DNA of 64,000 nucleotides from Winogradskya humida (GTDB lineage: Bacteria > Actinomycetota > Actinomycetes > Mycobacteriales > Micromonosporaceae): assembly GCF_016862215.1 (NCBI RefSeq), contig NZ_BOMN01000126.1, positions 33,536 to 97,535 of the forward strand. The letters are read 5' to 3'. Every line of letters begins with the position of its first letter. The first letter of the stretch is position 1. The notes below the pieces were generated by a model. That model was not told the origin of the DNA, did not search any database, and saw nothing but the letters and a program-made list of their open reading frames with translations. Shown in pieces: positions 54,724 to 64,000 of this stretch. The position numbers and the translations under genes are program-made.

Positions 54724-55887
54724 ATGGCGACCGGGGCTTCGAGACGGCGGTTGATCGCGGAGCTGACCGCGCAGTCCGCGCCGCTCAGCGCGCGGATCCT
54801 GGAGCGGATGCGCGCCGAGATCCCGCTGTATGCGCGTAGTGAGCCCGAGGCGTTTCTCCCGGCGGTCCTGACCAGCCTGCAACGGGTCCTGGCCCCGCTG
54901 CACGAGGACCGCCCCTTCACCGACGGTGAGCTGGCCGAGTTCCGTTCCTACGGCGAGCAACGCGCGCGGCAGGGCATTCCGACCGAGGAGATGCTGCGCG
55001 CCTGGCGGCTGTCCATCCGGGAGGTCGTCGACGAGATGATCGCCGTCGGGCGGCAGCGCCGGCTCGCCGAGCGCACCCTGCTGGAACTCACCCGTGACCT
55101 GCTCACCACCACCGAGGTCGCGACCCTCGCGTTCACCCAGGGCCATCACCGGGCCGAGCTCGAGCTCGCCCGCCAGGAGCAGCAACGGCGCACCGACTTC
55201 GTACGCGGCGTCCTGTCGGCCACTCTGGGACCCGCCGAGATCCGCCGGCAGGCCGGGCGCTACGGCCTCGACCCCGACCTCGAATATCACCCGTTCCGAG
55301 CCCGGCCGACCGAGGCGATGACCGTCGAGGCCGTCGAACGCCTCCTCGGGCTCACCCTCGACAGCAGCCGTCCCCGCGGGCTGGCCGCCCTCATCGACGG
55401 CGACTTCGCCGGCTTCATCGACCGGCTGCCCAAGACCGAGTCCAAGGCCATGCCCAAGGCCGTGCCCGCGTCGGCGATCGGCGTCGGACCCAGTGCCGCC
55501 CTCGACCAGCTCGAACCACAGTTTCGCCGCGCGACACGGGCCCTGACCACCGCAACGGCGTTCGACCTGACCGGGTTCCACGATCTCACCGGCCTGGGAC
55601 TGCTCCCCGCCGTCCTCGCCGACGCAGATGTGGGCGACGAACTGGTCCGCCGCTACATCACGCCGCTGGGATCAGGCGAGGGGATTAAACCCATCCTCGA
55701 CACCGTACGCGTCTATCTCAGCCTGGGTATGCGCGCAGACCTCGCCGCCGTCGAGATGTCGGTGCATCACAACACGGTGCGGTACCGCGTACGCCGCTAT
55801 GCGGAACTCACCGGAATCGACCTGCGCGACCCGAACCGCGCCCTGGAGATGTGGTGGGCCCTGCAACGGATCCGCCTGGAATCCTGA
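54724..55887 (+). CDS. PucR/CdaR-type transcriptional regulator
   Basis: The 387-residue protein has a helical N-terminal sensor region (residues 1-150), a central GGDEF-like but catalytically empty segment and the C-terminal PucR HTH (about 335-385; DLAAVEMSVHHNTVRYRVRRYAELTG). It is divergent from the hydrolase with 112 bases between starts and probably regulates it and itself. Confidence 0.85.
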   Translation: MATGASRRRLIAELTAQSAPLSARILERMRAEIPLYARSEPEAFLPAVLTSLQRVLAPLHEDRPFTDGELAEFRSYGEQRARQGIPTEEMLRAWRLSIREVVDEMIAVGRQRRLAERTLLELTRDLLTTTEVATLAFTQGHHRAELELARQEQQRRTDFVRGVLSATLGPAEIRRQAGRYGLDPDLEYHPFRARPTEAMTVEAVERLLGLTLDSSRPRGLAALIDGDFAGFIDRLPKTESKAMPKAVPASAIGVGPSAALDQLEPQFRRATRALTTATAFDLTGFHDLTGLGLLPAVLADADVGDELVRRYITPLGSGEGIKPILDTVRVYLSLGMRADLAAVEMSVHHNTVRYRVRRYAELTGIDLRDPNRALEMWWALQRIRLES

Positions 55888-55895
55888 GGAAAGGC

Positions 55896-55928
55896 AGCGG
55901 GCCGCCACCCGTGGGGTGACGGCCCGCT
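55896..55928. terminator. Bidirectional terminator between convergent genes
   Basis: AGCGGGCCG (55896-55904) pairs with CGGCCCGCT (55920-55928), and the loop extends the stem with CCACCC/GGGGTG. It separates the PucR-like gene from the giant surface protein gene. Confidence 0.7.
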
Positions 55929-55939
55929 GAACGCCCGGT

Positions 55940-58900
55940 CTAGTAGCGGATGGTGATGTCGGCCCGGCGGTTGCGGGCCATGCCGGCCGGGGTCTTGTTG
56001 CTGGCCGACGGGTTGGCCTCACCTCGGGTGATGACCGAAGTCTTGATCTTCAGTCGGGTGGTGAGGAGGCGGCAGACCTCGGCGGCCCGGTGCTCGCCGA
56101 GTTTCCGGCTTGCCTTGGCGTTGCCGCGGTCGTCGGTGTGCCCGATGCAGGTGATCGAGGTGACGCCGGTCAGCTTGGCTCGCAGCCCGGCGAGGTAGCG
56201 GCGCTGGGCGGCGCTGACCACCGAGGACGACGTGGCGAAGTACACCGGCCGGGCCGCGGTGAATGCGTTGAGGACCAGATTGGTACGGCTGCTGGCCCGC
56301 AACGTACGGCCCGTGGCAGGCGTCGTCGTCACCGCCACGGCGACGGGGTAGCCGCCGAGCCTGGCCGCCAGGGCCCGCCCGAGCGCGTTCAGCGTGATCG
56401 GCACAGCCGCCCGCCGGGTCGCCTTGGCCATCGTGCTCCGGCCGGCGCCGACGACGACCCGCTTGCCCGAGACGGTGCTCCACAGCACGACGCTGTTGCG
56501 ACCCTTGACCGCGGTCGAGAACGAGACGATGACCGGGAACGTCGCCTTGGCAGGTTGCCCCCGGGTGACGGTCAGTTTGGCGACGTTCACCTTCACCGTT
56601 CCCGTGGACGGCCCCGGGCCCGGGTTGTCGGTGCTGCTCTTGGTGACCACCGCGGTGTACGTACCCGTGATCATCGTGCCGATCGCGTCGGTGATGCGAT
56701 AGCTGACCGGATCGGCCTTGCCGCTGAAGCCCTTGACCGGCACGAACGAGATCGTTCCGGTGGTGGCGTCCAGTGCGTAGGTTCCCTGCCCTGCGACGGT
56801 GACGGTGGTCGCCGGGTTTCCGGACGCGTCCAGCAGCGTGATGCCGCCACCGGAGGGCACCGGCAACACCGTCTTCTGCGTGGTGTCGCCCGTACCGCTG
56901 CTGCCGGGGCTGGTCGGTGCCACGGTGACCGGCAGGGCCATCTTGCGCGGAGCACCCGCCGGGTCGACACCGACGGCGAGGAACGTGTGCTCACCGGCGG
57001 CGAGCCCGGCCGGCACGGTCACCGGTGCGGCGAAGTCACCGTTGGCGTCGGTGGTCACCTGGCCCAGCTCGATCGGGGTCGAGTAGATCGTCACGGTGGC
57101 CGTCGAGTACGGCGCGAAACCGGTGCCGATGACGATGATCTGCTGGGACGGCACCGCGAGGGACAGCTTTCCCTTGTCCGTCGTGAGGGTCAGCGGCACA
57201 TCGGCCGGCACGGTCGGCGGCGTCACCGGCTCGGTCGGCACGACGGCGTTCGACGTCAGCGACGGTCCGGACGCGCCGCCCGGGCCCGAAGCCACGACGG
57301 TCACCGTGTAGCTCGTGCCGGCGACCCCTCCGATGACACACGAGGTGGCCGGGGCCGTTGTCGTGCAGGTGGCCTGGCCCGGTGACGCGTACGCCGTGTA
57401 ACCGGTCACCTGCCCCGCGGCGGGCTGCCAGGAGACGCTGATGGACGACGTCCCGGCCCTGGCCACCGGTGCTGCGGTCAGCGCCGACGGCGGCGCGGGC
57501 GTGGGCGTGACCGGCGTAGGCGGGTCGGGAATCGGTGTGGGGTCGGCGATGTAGCTGTAGGTCGCGCTCGCCTCCGCCGTTCCCGCGACGAGGGTCACCG
57601 CGACGACGTCCGGCGACGACACCGCCGGGGTCCGGAACGTCAGGCTCGTACCGTCCCCGTTCACCTGGAAGTCCGGGATCCGCAGCACGGTGTCACCGAT
57701 CCGGACGGAACGCACGGTGTCGAGGCGGTTGCCGGTGATGGTGACCGTGGTGCCACCGGAGACGCTGCCGATCGACGGGGAGATCCGGGTGATCTCCGGC
57801 GGCACGGGCGTGATGACCAGCGAGCCGGCGACGTACTGGAAGCTGCTCGGGTTGCTGTATGCCTGGTTGTTGGCGGCGGTCAGGGAACCACCGCGCGGCA
57901 CGACCTTGTAGGTGCCGGGATCGGTGGGCGCACCGTTGAGCACCTGGTTGCCCTGGTAGTAGTCGTAGTCGATGCCGGAGACCTCGTCCCCGTCGAACAG
58001 GCCGGTGATCTGCGCGGTCGGCGAGATGTCATCGCCCACCGCGACGGTGAGGTCGTCGGCGATGACCGAGATCGTCTGCGGCGCGCCGAACACGCTGATC
58101 TCGACGGTCTCCACCGTCTCGGCCGGGTCGGAGGACGCGGTCGCGACGTTGTAGTTGACCGACGCCGGCTGCCGGCCCGTGATCACACAGGTGCCGGCAC
58201 CACGGGCGGTGACGGTCGTGCCGGCGACGGTGCAGACGTCCGGGGTCTGCGAGGTCAGGACCACCGCCGCGAGATTGGCGTCGGGGTTCGGCGCGGCGTT
58301 GGTGCGCTTGTCCGTGACGGTCGCGGTGACCTCCACCGGTGTGTTCTCGGACAGCAGCACCGACTTGGGGCTGACCGACAGGGCGAGGACCGCGTCGGCC
58401 TTGGCGATGGTGCCGGTCACGGTCGGCCGGGGGTTGGTGAGGACGTAGTTCGCCTTCGCCGACCCGGCGAGCGCCACGTCGTCCGCCAGGGTCACCGGCT
58501 TGTTGATGCCCGGGGTGGCGTCCGCGAACGTCCCCGAGCCCGAGTTGCCCACGAGGGCGATCGAGTCGCCGTCCACCGCGCCGGTGAACGTCAGCTCGCC
58601 CAGCGTGACCGCCTCGGTGCCGTCGTAGACCTTGTCCGCGCGGACCGCGCCGATGGTCAGGTTTCGCGGGGTGATGGTGATCCGGGTGATCGGCTTGTCG
58701 GCGACGTAGTAGATGCCGCGGTCGGTCCCCGACGTCTTCATCTCGAAGGATTTGACCCGGACATCCCACGCCGCCTGCGAGACACCGTCACCGCCACAGT
58801 TCGGGTCGGCCAGCGCCACGTTGCCCGGCAGGCCCTCGGTCCAGCCGTCGGTCAGGGGCCGCTGGTCGCAGGTGGAGTTGCGGTACTCCCAGACGACCTT

Positions 58901-61900
58901 GGTGATCGGGTCCGTGGTGGAGCTGGGCGTGACGGTGAAGTCGGTGCCGTCCCTGAGCTGGCCCTGGTAGGTGAACGAGGCGCCATGGGCGGACATCGGG
59001 GTGAGCGTGATGGGCGTACCCGTGATGGTCACCCGGACCGGTGCGGGATCGCTGAGCCACAGATAGCGTTCCGCGGCGTAGGTCGCCCGGCCGCGTGCGA
59101 CCCGGACGTAGTAGTCACCGGCGGCCACCGGGGCGCCTGCGGTCACTGCGGTGTTGAAGCCGTTGGCACCGTACGCCGCTGCCGTCACGTACTCGTATCC
59201 GCTCGGGGCCGTCACGATGAACGGGTTGGTGCCGATGAAGCCCGACGTGGTGTTGCCGAGCGTGTACGACTGGCCCGCGGGGATCGTCAGCTGATTCGCC
59301 GACCCGTTCGCGGTGGTGGTCACCGATGGGGCGAGCGCGCAGAGGAACCCGACCCGTTGCACCGGCTTGCTGGAGTCGGCCGGCGTGATGACGAAGGTCT
59401 TGGAGCCCCAGGGATTGCTCAGTTCGGCCGGCAGGGCGGCCAGGTCGACGACGACCTGCCCGTCGGAGTAGCTGGTCGGGACGATGGTCACGCCGTCGAT
59501 CGATACGGTGCCGGCCGGCCCGAAAAGGCCACCGGAGTTCACGATCGTCACGACCGCGGGCGTCTGGGTGACGTTGCCCGTGGCCTGTTGCGTGGTCCGC
59601 AGGCAACTTCCGAAGTCCGGGCTGCGCGTCAGGGTGACACCGGCGTACAGGTAGTAGATGCCCGTCGTCGTGTACGCCCGGCCGGCATCGGTGACGACCG
59701 TGACCCGCTTCCAGCCACCGCTCGAGAAGCCGCGCGGCGCGGAGAACGTCAGCGACGTGTCGGTGATGGCGGACGGCGTGAGCGTCACGTCGTTCCCACC
59801 GCCCTGGTCCTCGACGATGACGCGGGTGCTCGCCGGAGCCGTGCCGGTCAGGTTGGTGCCGGTGAGCGTGAACCCGTCGTTGAGGTCGGCGACGGGGTCG
59901 AACTCGTTCCGGAAGTTGTGGCTGAGATCGGTGGTCGAGGCGATGCGGTCGATCGTCGGCAGGCCCAGGCTCGCGGTGTACCGCAGGGCGTTCGCGTACG
60001 TGGCCGACAGGGTGGCTCCCGCGGGGGTGACCGTGATCGAAGCCGAGCCGACCGGTTGCGCCGGGGCGGTGAAGACGATCGCGGTGTCCGACCAGGACAG
60101 TGGCGTCACCGTCGTGCTGCCGACCTTCACGGTTCCGCTGGGCCCGAAGCCGCTGCCCTGGACCCGGACCTTCATGCCGCCGGCGGTGGTGCCGTGCAGG
60201 ATCAGGCCGCCGCGGTACTCATCCGGGTCCGGCGGCAGGAAGGCCGCGTTGTACGGATCCGGTCCCACATAGGTGACCGCCGGGCCGGTGACCCGGACGG
60301 AGCCGCGCAGCGCGGTCGAGCTGCCATTCGGCGTCACGACGACCGCCTGCGAACCCGCCGAGGTCGTGGGCACGGAGACGCCACTGATCACCGTGCCGTT
60401 GCTGGTCGCGGTGTAGGAGACGGCCGCTGCGGTGCCCACCTTGACGGTGCCGCCGGTGCCGAACCCCGAACCGGTGATGGTGATCTTCGCGGTGTTGCCC
60501 GTGGCGTACGACGCGATGACACCGGGCGAGACGGAGGTGATCCCGTTCTCGGGCAGGACGGTGATCCCGCCGGCCCTGGTCGCGGCACCGGTGACGGCGC
60601 CGACGACGAGATCCTTGACTCCGGTCGTGTCGACGGCGGGAACCTCGAAGGTCAGGGAGGTGGCGCTCGACGAGGTCACCCGGGCCCACACACCGTCGAC
60701 GCTGACGCCGGCGGTCCCGGTCGCCCCGAATCCGCTCCCGGTGACCGTGACCTCGTCACCGATCTTGGCGCTGGCCGGGCTGACCTGGGAGATGACGGGC
60801 GCGGCACTCGGAGCCACGAGGGTCAGCGTGGTGGAGTCGGAGATCCCGCCGCCCTGGGCGGAGGAGACCTGCAACCCGACCGGACCGGTGGTCGCCGTGG
60901 CCGCGGGGACGACGGCGGTCAGCTTGGTGTTGCTCAGCCTGGTGACCAGCGGCGACTTGACCCCGCCGATGATGACCGTCGGACGGCCGCTCACCCCGAA
61001 GTCGGTGCCCTGGACGGTGATGACCGAGCCACCGGAATTCGCCACGGTGGCGGGGCTGATCGAGGTGATGCCGGGGCGGGACGCGTACGTGAAGCTTGCG
61101 GCTGTCGTCCCGGAACCGTAAGGGTTCGTCGCAGTGATCTTGACCGGGCCGGGACCCGGAGCCGCCGGAGCGGGGAACTCGATGATGTCGTAATCCTGGA
61201 GGTACTGCGCGAAGGTGTCGCCGTCCCAGCCCTCCTGCACGATCTCGTAGTCCGGAACGTCCTGACCGCCGACCTTGATGGTGGCCCGGTCCTCGCCGGA
61301 GACCAGGAACCGGCCCTTCAGACGGATCTTGGTACCGCCCGCGATCGGGCCGGACGAGGGCGAGAACGACAGATCAGAGGGAGCCGGCGCGAGCCAGTTG
61401 ATGCTCCTGGACCAGATGGGTACGCAGTCAGGACCGTACTCGTCACCGCTCTCCGGGCAGTTTCCCGCGTACAGGGTCCGCGGGCCGCTGCCTCCGAACT
61501 CCTCGCCGCCGTCGGGGTACTCGACGTAGATCTGCGCGTTGTCGTCCCCGGTCCAGCCCCACCAGTAGACGTCGTCGATGATCCGCCCCTGCGAGTCCTG
61601 GATCCAGTACGCCACGTCGGCCGGGCTGACCACACCGCGCCCGCGCAGGACGAACAGGGAACCCGAGGTGACCGGGTCGGGGATGTCCGCGCTGGTGATC
61701 TGGAAGTCGTCGCTGTAGGTGTACGCGTTGGAGACGGTCGTCCGGCTCTCCATGCCGTAGAAGTTGCCGACGCTGCAGTACGTGCTGAGCTTCAGGTCCG
61801 CCTGTCCCGGTTTGTGCCCGGCCGTGGGGGGCAGTTCCACCACGACCTGGGTGAGCCCGGTGTCCGGGTCGAGCCGGTTGCTCATGACCCTCGTGTACCC

Positions 61901-62551
61901 GCTCGTCACCTCGACCTGAAGGTCGTAGCAGCCGCCGCCGCTGGGGAACGTGCCGTCCCGCAACGTCACGGTGGAGCGGGAACCGCCGAACACCGTCGGA
62001 TCGGTGTTGGTGATGCCGACGACCTTGGCCTCGGGCGCGACGTTGAACCAGACCGCGAGATGGAAGGTGTCCGTGGTGCTGGTGTCGGCAGCCGTGACCT
62101 TGATCGTCACGTCGTTCCGCCCCCGGCTCAGCGGCAGGGCGACCGTACCCCCGGAATCAGCGGTTTTCAGCGCGCCCTCGAGCCGTACCTCCACCGAGGC
62201 CTGCGAGTCTGTGGCGACCGGGGTGAGCGTGAACGCTGGATCATCGGTGATGATCTGGTAGTAGTGGTTGGCCGCCGAGAAGCCCGGCGCGAGGGCGGAG
62301 ACGCTGCCGGCCGAGCCGACACCCAGCGAGGCAAGACTGGCGTCGGCCGACACGCTCGCCACCGAGACCAGGTTCTTCAGCGTGCTCCGCGCCGCGAACT
62401 GCTGAGCGGGGTCGTTCAAGGTCACCACGGGTGGTGGCGTGTCGCTCGGCGGCCCCTTCGGTTCGGCCGCAGCCGCCCCCGGGACGAGGAAAGAAGCCGC
62501 CAGAACCGCTCCGGCGATACCACCGCTCAGCAGAAAACGAACCCCACGCAC
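55940..62551 (-). CDS. Giant secreted IPT/MBG/Fn3 repeat protein with C-terminal OmpA domain
   Basis: The 2203-residue protein has a signal peptide (cleavage near PGAAAAEPK), a cadherin-like beta-sandwich domain (near 100-180) and many IPT/TIG domains (about 340-1000; ISxxSPAxxxxGxxVTVxGxxF repeats). After these come MBG/YDG-type domains (about 1250-1570; KVYDGTEAVTLGELTFTG), another IPT, an Fn3 domain (about 1690-1770), an Ig-like stretch, and an OmpA-type peptidoglycan-binding domain (about 2087-2203; GHTDDRGNAKASRKLGEHRAAEV, then NRRADITIRY). It lacks an LPxTG signal, so wall attachment is probably non-covalent through OmpA. GTG 62551 begins the signal peptide; the extra 24 residues upstream are not used. 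Confidence 0.85.
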   Translation of the reverse strand: MRGVRFLLSGGIAGAVLAASFLVPGAAAAEPKGPPSDTPPPVVTLNDPAQQFAARSTLKNLVSVASVSADASLASLGVGSAGSVSALAPGFSAANHYYQIITDDPAFTLTPVATDSQASVEVRLEGALKTADSGGTVALPLSRGRNDVTIKVTAADTSTTDTFHLAVWFNVAPEAKVVGITNTDPTVFGGSRSTVTLRDGTFPSGGGCYDLQVEVTSGYTRVMSNRLDPDTGLTQVVVELPPTAGHKPGQADLKLSTYCSVGNFYGMESRTTVSNAYTYSDDFQITSADIPDPVTSGSLFVLRGRGVVSPADVAYWIQDSQGRIIDDVYWWGWTGDDNAQIYVEYPDGGEEFGGSGPRTLYAGNCPESGDEYGPDCVPIWSRSINWLAPAPSDLSFSPSSGPIAGGTKIRLKGRFLVSGEDRATIKVGGQDVPDYEIVQEGWDGDTFAQYLQDYDIIEFPAPAAPGPGPVKITATNPYGSGTTAASFTYASRPGITSISPATVANSGGSVITVQGTDFGVSGRPTVIIGGVKSPLVTRLSNTKLTAVVPAATATTGPVGLQVSSAQGGGISDSTTLTLVAPSAAPVISQVSPASAKIGDEVTVTGSGFGATGTAGVSVDGVWARVTSSSATSLTFEVPAVDTTGVKDLVVGAVTGAATRAGGITVLPENGITSVSPGVIASYATGNTAKITITGSGFGTGGTVKVGTAAAVSYTATSNGTVISGVSVPTTSAGSQAVVVTPNGSSTALRGSVRVTGPAVTYVGPDPYNAAFLPPDPDEYRGGLILHGTTAGGMKVRVQGSGFGPSGTVKVGSTTVTPLSWSDTAIVFTAPAQPVGSASITVTPAGATLSATYANALRYTASLGLPTIDRIASTTDLSHNFRNEFDPVADLNDGFTLTGTNLTGTAPASTRVIVEDQGGGNDVTLTPSAITDTSLTFSAPRGFSSGGWKRVTVVTDAGRAYTTTGIYYLYAGVTLTRSPDFGSCLRTTQQATGNVTQTPAVVTIVNSGGLFGPAGTVSIDGVTIVPTSYSDGQVVVDLAALPAELSNPWGSKTFVITPADSSKPVQRVGFLCALAPSVTTTANGSANQLTIPAGQSYTLGNTTSGFIGTNPFIVTAPSGYEYVTAAAYGANGFNTAVTAGAPVAAGDYYVRVARGRATYAAERYLWLSDPAPVRVTITGTPITLTPMSAHGASFTYQGQLRDGTDFTVTPSSTTDPITKVVWEYRNSTCDQRPLTDGWTEGLPGNVALADPNCGGDGVSQAAWDVRVKSFEMKTSGTDRGIYYVADKPITRITITPRNLTIGAVRADKVYDGTEAVTLGELTFTGAVDGDSIALVGNSGSGTFADATPGINKPVTLADDVALAGSAKANYVLTNPRPTVTGTIAKADAVLALSVSPKSVLLSENTPVEVTATVTDKRTNAAPNPDANLAAVVLTSQTPDVCTVAGTTVTARGAGTCVITGRQPASVNYNVATASSDPAETVETVEISVFGAPQTISVIADDLTVAVGDDISPTAQITGLFDGDEVSGIDYDYYQGNQVLNGAPTDPGTYKVVPRGGSLTAANNQAYSNPSSFQYVAGSLVITPVPPEITRISPSIGSVSGGTTVTITGNRLDTVRSVRIGDTVLRIPDFQVNGDGTSLTFRTPAVSSPDVVAVTLVAGTAEASATYSYIADPTPIPDPPTPVTPTPAPPSALTAAPVARAGTSSISVSWQPAAGQVTGYTAYASPGQATCTTTAPATSCVIGGVAGTSYTVTVVASGPGGASGPSLTSNAVVPTEPVTPPTVPADVPLTLTTDKGKLSLAVPSQQIIVIGTGFAPYSTATVTIYSTPIELGQVTTDANGDFAAPVTVPAGLAAGEHTFLAVGVDPAGAPRKMALPVTVAPTSPGSSGTGDTTQKTVLPVPSGGGITLLDASGNPATTVTVAGQGTYALDATTGTISFVPVKGFSGKADPVSYRITDAIGTMITGTYTAVVTKSSTDNPGPGPSTGTVKVNVAKLTVTRGQPAKATFPVIVSFSTAVKGRNSVVLWSTVSGKRVVVGAGRSTMAKATRRAAVPITLNALGRALAARLGGYPVAVAVTTTPATGRTLRASSRTNLVLNAFTAARPVYFATSSSVVSAAQRRYLAGLRAKLTGVTSITCIGHTDDRGNAKASRKLGEHRAAEVCRLLTTRLKIKTSVITRGEANPSASNKTPAGMARNRRADITIRY

Positions 62552-63335
62552 GTCTGCCCCCGGACCCCTCAAAACGATTGGACCCCTGCATCGTCGCGGA
62601 GCGAGGCCCACAATCAGGGGCAAACGTGAATATATCTAGTCTTGAGCTTCGACTCGGCCGCTGGGCGTCGGGTTCGTCGAACTCCTGCGAAGGGGAGTTT
62701 GCGGGCCACTGCGGAAATGCGTGCCGCTTGCCGGCGATGGTCGCGATCGCTGCGGGGATCATGATCACGACGGCGGTCCACGCGATGGAGACGACGCCGA
62801 ACCCGAAGCCCCACGCGTCCACGCCCAGATAGAGGATCAGCACGGCCCACAGCTCGCCGCGGCCGGCCTCGGCATCGCCGTCACCCCGGGTCAGCGCGGG
62901 CTTCCCCGGCGCCGCCCGCTCCTTCTCACCCCGACGGACCAGGCAGTTGGTCGCGGTAACGCCCGCCTGCTCCGACCCACTCGCCGCCCGGTTCATCCCA
63001 ACGTACGGTCGCGCGGCGTGCGGGTCCCCCGGGACGTGCAGGCCCAGCTCATCGTGGGGCCTTGATCGCTATTGCACTACACGCTCTTCTTGACGCCGGG
63101 TCGAGGACGGTCACGCCGAGCTGCGCGACCCCGCCGCCTGTTGTCGCTGTCGGTAGTCCCAGCGAATCGTCGTGGCCCGCCGGCCGCTCAAGGGCGACCG
63201 GACCCAGTGCGGCGCGCCTGATGGATTCACGCTCGGCAACCTGATGACTACCGAAGGATGACCAGGTCGCAAGTCGGGGCAAATAACTTGAAATGACTAT
63301 CCCTAGCCTACCCCCCGATCAAAGGCTGGATCTCG
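62552..63335. other. Intergenic region between two divergent surface genes, with a possible decayed small membrane ORF
   Basis: About 780 bases separate the giant protein from the collagen-like gene. A minus-strand frame from ATG 62996 reads a hydrophobic hairpin (LWAVLILYLGVDAWGFGFGVVSIAW, then VVIMIPAAIATIAG), but it has no stop before the neighbouring gene and weak start signals, so it may be a decayed gene or chance. An AT-rich patch (62625-62640, TATATT on the minus strand) lies about 80 bases before the giant gene and might be its promoter. Nothing else is recognised. Confidence 0.3.
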
Positions 63336-64000
63336 ATGAACATCTCCATAATGCGCACCGGGTTCGGCGCCGCCACGGCTGCGGCGCTGGTGCTCAGTTC
63401 GCCCGGCTCTGCCGAGGCCGGGACAACCTCCGCGGCGACGACGGTGATCTACGCGTGCGTCAAAAAGTCGACCGGTGTCGTGAGCGTCATCGATTACGCC
63501 CATGGGCGCCGGTGCACGGACGGCACGCTGATCTCCTGGTATCGGATCAACCCGCAGACGCAATCCGATCCGAACGATGGCGACGTCGCGCGCGGGTTGC
63601 GAGGCGTGGCCGGGATTCAAGGCCTCCTCGGTACCACTGGGCCGGCTGGGCCGATGGGTCCGGTAGGCCCCCGAGGCGCCACCGGGCCGATGGGTCCGGT
63701 AGGTCCGGCAGGGCCCAGGGGCGCGGTCGGGCCCCTAGGTCCGCAAGGGCTTGTCGGGCTGCCGGGTACGCCGGGGCTGCCAGGGGCCAGGGGCTTGACA
63801 GGACTGACCGGTGCGCAGGGGTTTATCGGTCCCATCGGGCCGGCCGGAGTCAAGGGTGCGACTGGAGCTACCGGAGCTACCGGTTTGACGGGCGCAGCCG
63901 GTGCAGCCGGTGCAACCGGCGGAGTCGGCTCAACGGGTGCAACAGGCGCGACGGGCGCGGTTGGCGCGGTTGGCGCGGTTGGCGCGACAGGCTCGGTTGG
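63336..64000 (+). CDS. Secreted collagen-like repeat protein (partial)
   Basis: The frame runs off the right edge after 221 codons. A signal peptide (SSPGSAEAG) is followed by a small N-terminal domain with VIYACVKKS and RRCTDGTLISWYRI, common before collagen-like regions in actinobacteria. From about residue 92 it is uninterrupted Gly-X-Y repeats, first Pro-rich (GPAGPMGPVGPRGATGPMGP), later Ala/Thr-rich (GATGATG, GAVGAVGAVG). It should form an extracellular triple-helical stalk. The ATG at 63336 is weakly preceded by a GGCTGGA site. The DNA in the GAVG region is itself a short tandem repeat. Confidence 0.85.
   Translation, partial: MNISIMRTGFGAATAAALVLSSPGSAEAGTTSAATTVIYACVKKSTGVVSVIDYAHGRRCTDGTLISWYRINPQTQSDPNDGDVARGLRGVAGIQGLLGTTGPAGPMGPVGPRGATGPMGPVGPAGPRGAVGPLGPQGLVGLPGTPGLPGARGLTGLTGAQGFIGPIGPAGVKGATGATGATGLTGAAGAAGATGGVGSTGATGATGAVGAVGAVGATGSV

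Noticed and set aside
58985..62629. A 1214-codon plus-strand frame opposite the giant IPT protein
   Set aside because: It is the antisense shadow of a high-GC repeat gene with no start signal and no recognisable domain.
62241..62996. A real 251-residue membrane protein on the minus strand
   Set aside because: The frame runs deep into the giant gene's signal peptide region with no stop of its own; only its first part looks like protein, so it is recorded only as a possible decayed ORF.

Overview
The window is high-GC DNA from a mycelial actinomycete. Gene content and order point to the Micromonosporales (an Actinoplanes- or Micromonospora-like genome), but that assignment is inference. The evidence is GTG/TTG starts with clear Shine-Dalgarno sites, a WhiB regulator, coenzyme F420 genes, and the mycobacterial-type order (Rv3255c-Rv3268 region) of manA, SIS protein, manB, DUF3499, zincin-like protein, whiB, fbiA, fbiB and manC. 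No rRNA, tRNA or CRISPR array was seen.

Region 1 (1-25.6 kb) is the conserved core. manB, a Trm112-like protein, a sugar-isomerase (SIS) protein, a cation-efflux protein and the 5' end of manA run leftward. manA, manB and manC (22.4 kb) together make GDP-mannose, and a GT4 glycosyltransferase lies just upstream of manC. fbiC, fbiA and fbiB make F420, with fbiB coupled to a Nudix gene through two tiny duplicated start cassettes. Set among these are a GAF-type regulator with an acetaldehyde-type dehydrogenase and a DUF779 protein, a second aldehyde dehydrogenase, a lipoprotein polysaccharide deacetylase, whiB, and a CPA1 Na+/H+ antiporter pseudogene.

Region 2 (25.5-42 kb) is accessory. It holds a dead IS200/IS605 element, a membrane-anchored GH64 beta-1,3-glucanase, and a tight operon of acetoacetyl-CoA synthetase, a SWIM zinc-finger protein and two very large DUF6493-type paralogues. 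These are followed by a thioesterase, an SDR/LysR divergent pair, and an unusual membrane-tethered nucleoside phosphorylase-like protein divergent from an unknown gene.

Region 3 (42-53 kb) holds an MFS transporter, an orphan CdiA-type toxin domain with a probable SitI3-like immunity gene, a short MscS channel, and a complete five-gene oligopeptide-type ABC importer. An AbiE-type module follows, whose toxin gene is frameshifted and which is flanked by two remnants of the same HAD-phosphatase gene.

Region 4 (53-64 kb) is surface biology. It holds a ricin-B lectin membrane protein, an alpha/beta hydrolase divergent from a PucR-like regulator, a 2203-residue secreted IPT/MBG/Fn3 protein ending in an OmpA-like peptidoglycan-binding domain, and, divergent from it, a collagen-like protein cut by the window edge.

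A recurring oddity is short tandem duplication at gene boundaries: the fbiB/Nudix junction, the SWIM/DUF6493 junction, the 3' end of the second DUF6493 gene, and the IS end.
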